From contig NC_092575.1 of the NCBI RefSeq assembly GCF_037975245.1, positions 1,555,001 to 1,619,000 of the forward strand: DNA of 64,000 bases. The letters are read 5' to 3'. The notes beneath the pieces were generated by a model. That model was not told the DNA's origin. It worked only from the letters and a program-made list of their open reading frames with translations, and searched no databases. A program made the position numbers and the translations under genes. Below, in pieces: positions 62,509 to 64,000 of this stretch; positions within the stretch are counted from its first letter, which is position 1; the number at the start of each line of letters is the position of its first letter. This DNA is from Apostichopus japonicus. Its lineage: Eukaryota; Echinodermata; Holothuroidea; Aspidochirotida; Stichopodidae.

Positions 62509-64000
62509 GGCGGTAGGGAGGGGGACACAACTTAACCTTAAATCAGGTAGCTAAATGGAGGTGCAGGTTTGGTACATATCTAGTTGTAATGATCTACGGT
62601 AAATTAACAATGTCATTGCTGAAGGAACTTGTGTGTAAGGGTAACAATTGACTGTTTTTGAAATCTTAGATCAACTAATTTGGGAGATAGCATATCCTTG
62701 TTTCCATCAGATGATATGCAGTTGCATTGACTGAACTGAAATTCTTCAACACCAGACCAGTATTTCTCTGTATACGGCTCTGTTCAACACGATTGACACC
62801 GCCCTTTAAATGATTTTGATTCTCAACTATGACGAAGATAAATCGAATTCATCCACACTTGATGGAATTTTCGGCTGGACAAGGTGTGGCAGGAAGTGGG
62901 GGGGGGGCGGGCTAGGGTAGGACAGTGTTTCAAGAGTGCTTTGCAAATTTGCAGCGTATCATCGGATTCCAGCAACTTTGAACCTGCACTTTTGTAGTCA
63001 GTAAAAGTCTTTCAAGTGAGTGGACACTTTAACATCTATGGCAAGCCAAGTTACCGATAATTAAAAAATTTCGCTCGAGACCTGGATCATCGTACAATAA
63101 ATGTGAAAATCTATCGGTAATCCAGGTTTATCTGTCTATAATCCAGGTTTATCGATCGATAATCCAATATTTTCAACGACAAACGTGGTGATTATCGGTT
63201 GTAAAGCCTGGATTACCATTAAACTTGGATTATCGGTGCTATGATGTGGAAATGGTAACTTTATGTGCTATACAAATGGTGCCTATGTGCTATGTGTGCT
63301 TAAGATTTTGTGGTAGCAACGACATGTGGCATGGAAGGTCACATGTTTCAGATGGCCTCTTGGAGATTGGGTGTTTGGTTGGAACTTGGTGGAAGATCTT
63401 TTGTAACAGTGCCTTCGAGGAAAACTTCCATTGGGGTAGTAGGGCAGACCGTGGACAATCATTGTTTTTCTTTTAAATTTCTGCCAAACTTTACATGTGC
63501 TGTTATTATCCTAAAATTGTTTAGTAAGTTAGAAATGTACTCCACCCTATTGATGTTAACTTTTGATAGTTCCTGTTATGGATAAGGAAAAACCGCTTAC
63601 TATAAAATGAAAGAAATTGTTACATTTGACCCATGTGCCCGGGTCAATTATTGTAACAGGCACGTGTATCAATTGTAACGATGAAATGTAATAAAACACA
63701 AAAATGGGAACTAAAGTTTTGAACTGTATCCTATTGTATTGTCTACAGAGTCTGTGAACTTCAAGCAAACCATATCCACTGGCAGTAAAACAATAAAAGC
63801 AGTATAACCTGAATGCAAAACTGAATTGTGGTTTCGATGATGTAACATGAGCAGTTGTCTTCATGAATATGACGTAATGTATAGTGATGATGTACAACAT
63901 ACTTGATCTTAGTACTAAAGTGAAAAGCAGTGTGATGTCACAAACAATAAATTCATAATGACACAGGCTATCCTGGAATGACCATGGACCTCAATAACAG

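Larger units (their letters stand above)
61740..64000. repeat. Block D (module U4 plus 3' flank)
   Basis: Third copy of 220-1,950 and, past the cassette, of 30,540-31,620. It retains the segment 63,010-63,460 that A lost. It continues past the window edge. Confidence 0.85.

Overview
The window looks like AT-rich, repeat-dense nuclear DNA of a marine invertebrate. An echinoderm is my best guess, made from the mix of hAT, CR1/L2-like, Penelope-like and Ty3/gypsy relics and long GATA/GACA microsatellites; no species-diagnostic gene is present. There is no rRNA, tRNA gene, operon or CRISPR array, and no intact multi-domain cellular gene. Most of the sequence is duplicated DNA and decayed transposons.

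Large-scale layout. Block A (about 1,305-8,560 and 13,300-22,760) and block B (about 30,525-41,560) are direct segmental duplicates that share transposon relics at matching positions. Each also carries private insertions and small tandem duplications. Block D (61,740 to the window end) is a third copy of the left part of A. Blocks C1 (28,000-29,700) and C2 (45,540-47,150) are paired, as are blocks E1 (25,300-26,980) and E2 (53,840-55,080). A further family F recurs at 14,110-16,110, 18,715-20,855, 38,770-39,540 and 48,620-49,000, and as a ~375-bp tandem array at 52,217-53,770.

The most interesting signal is a small exon-like cassette repeated across the duplications: 362-463, 28,268-28,369, 45,724-45,825, 61,888-61,989, and a more diverged member at 55,440-55,550. 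Each has an AG acceptor and a GT donor, each is phase 1-1 and a multiple of three long, and all share a peptide pattern CTExxPxxGDxTHLxxLIxQ. In four copies an AATAAA signal lies 320-460 bp downstream, and in two of these a GT-rich tract follows it. The window therefore appears to cross an array of repeated 3' gene modules (or alternative exons) of an unrecognised gene. The GATA/GACA microsatellites sit beside these modules.

Mobile DNA in order: a Penelope-like RT fragment in A and B; a MITE with AACGTCCC-array ends in A and B; a CR1/L2-like LINE 3' fragment in A and B; a nest of CAGTGGCGTAGC-type MITEs (8,575-11,935); a hAT MITE with a perfect 8-bp target duplication (17,197-17,827); a broken BED-hAT transposase (23,253-24,850); a truncated, stop-ridden Ty3/gypsy gag-protease-RT-RNase H relic (43,340-45,534); a minus-strand LINE with endonuclease and RT remnants (49,160-51,700); and a 5.1-kb terminal-inverted-repeat element (56,484-61,616). 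The last sits inside a GATA microsatellite and carries a minus-strand multi-exon gene of a transposon-associated family.
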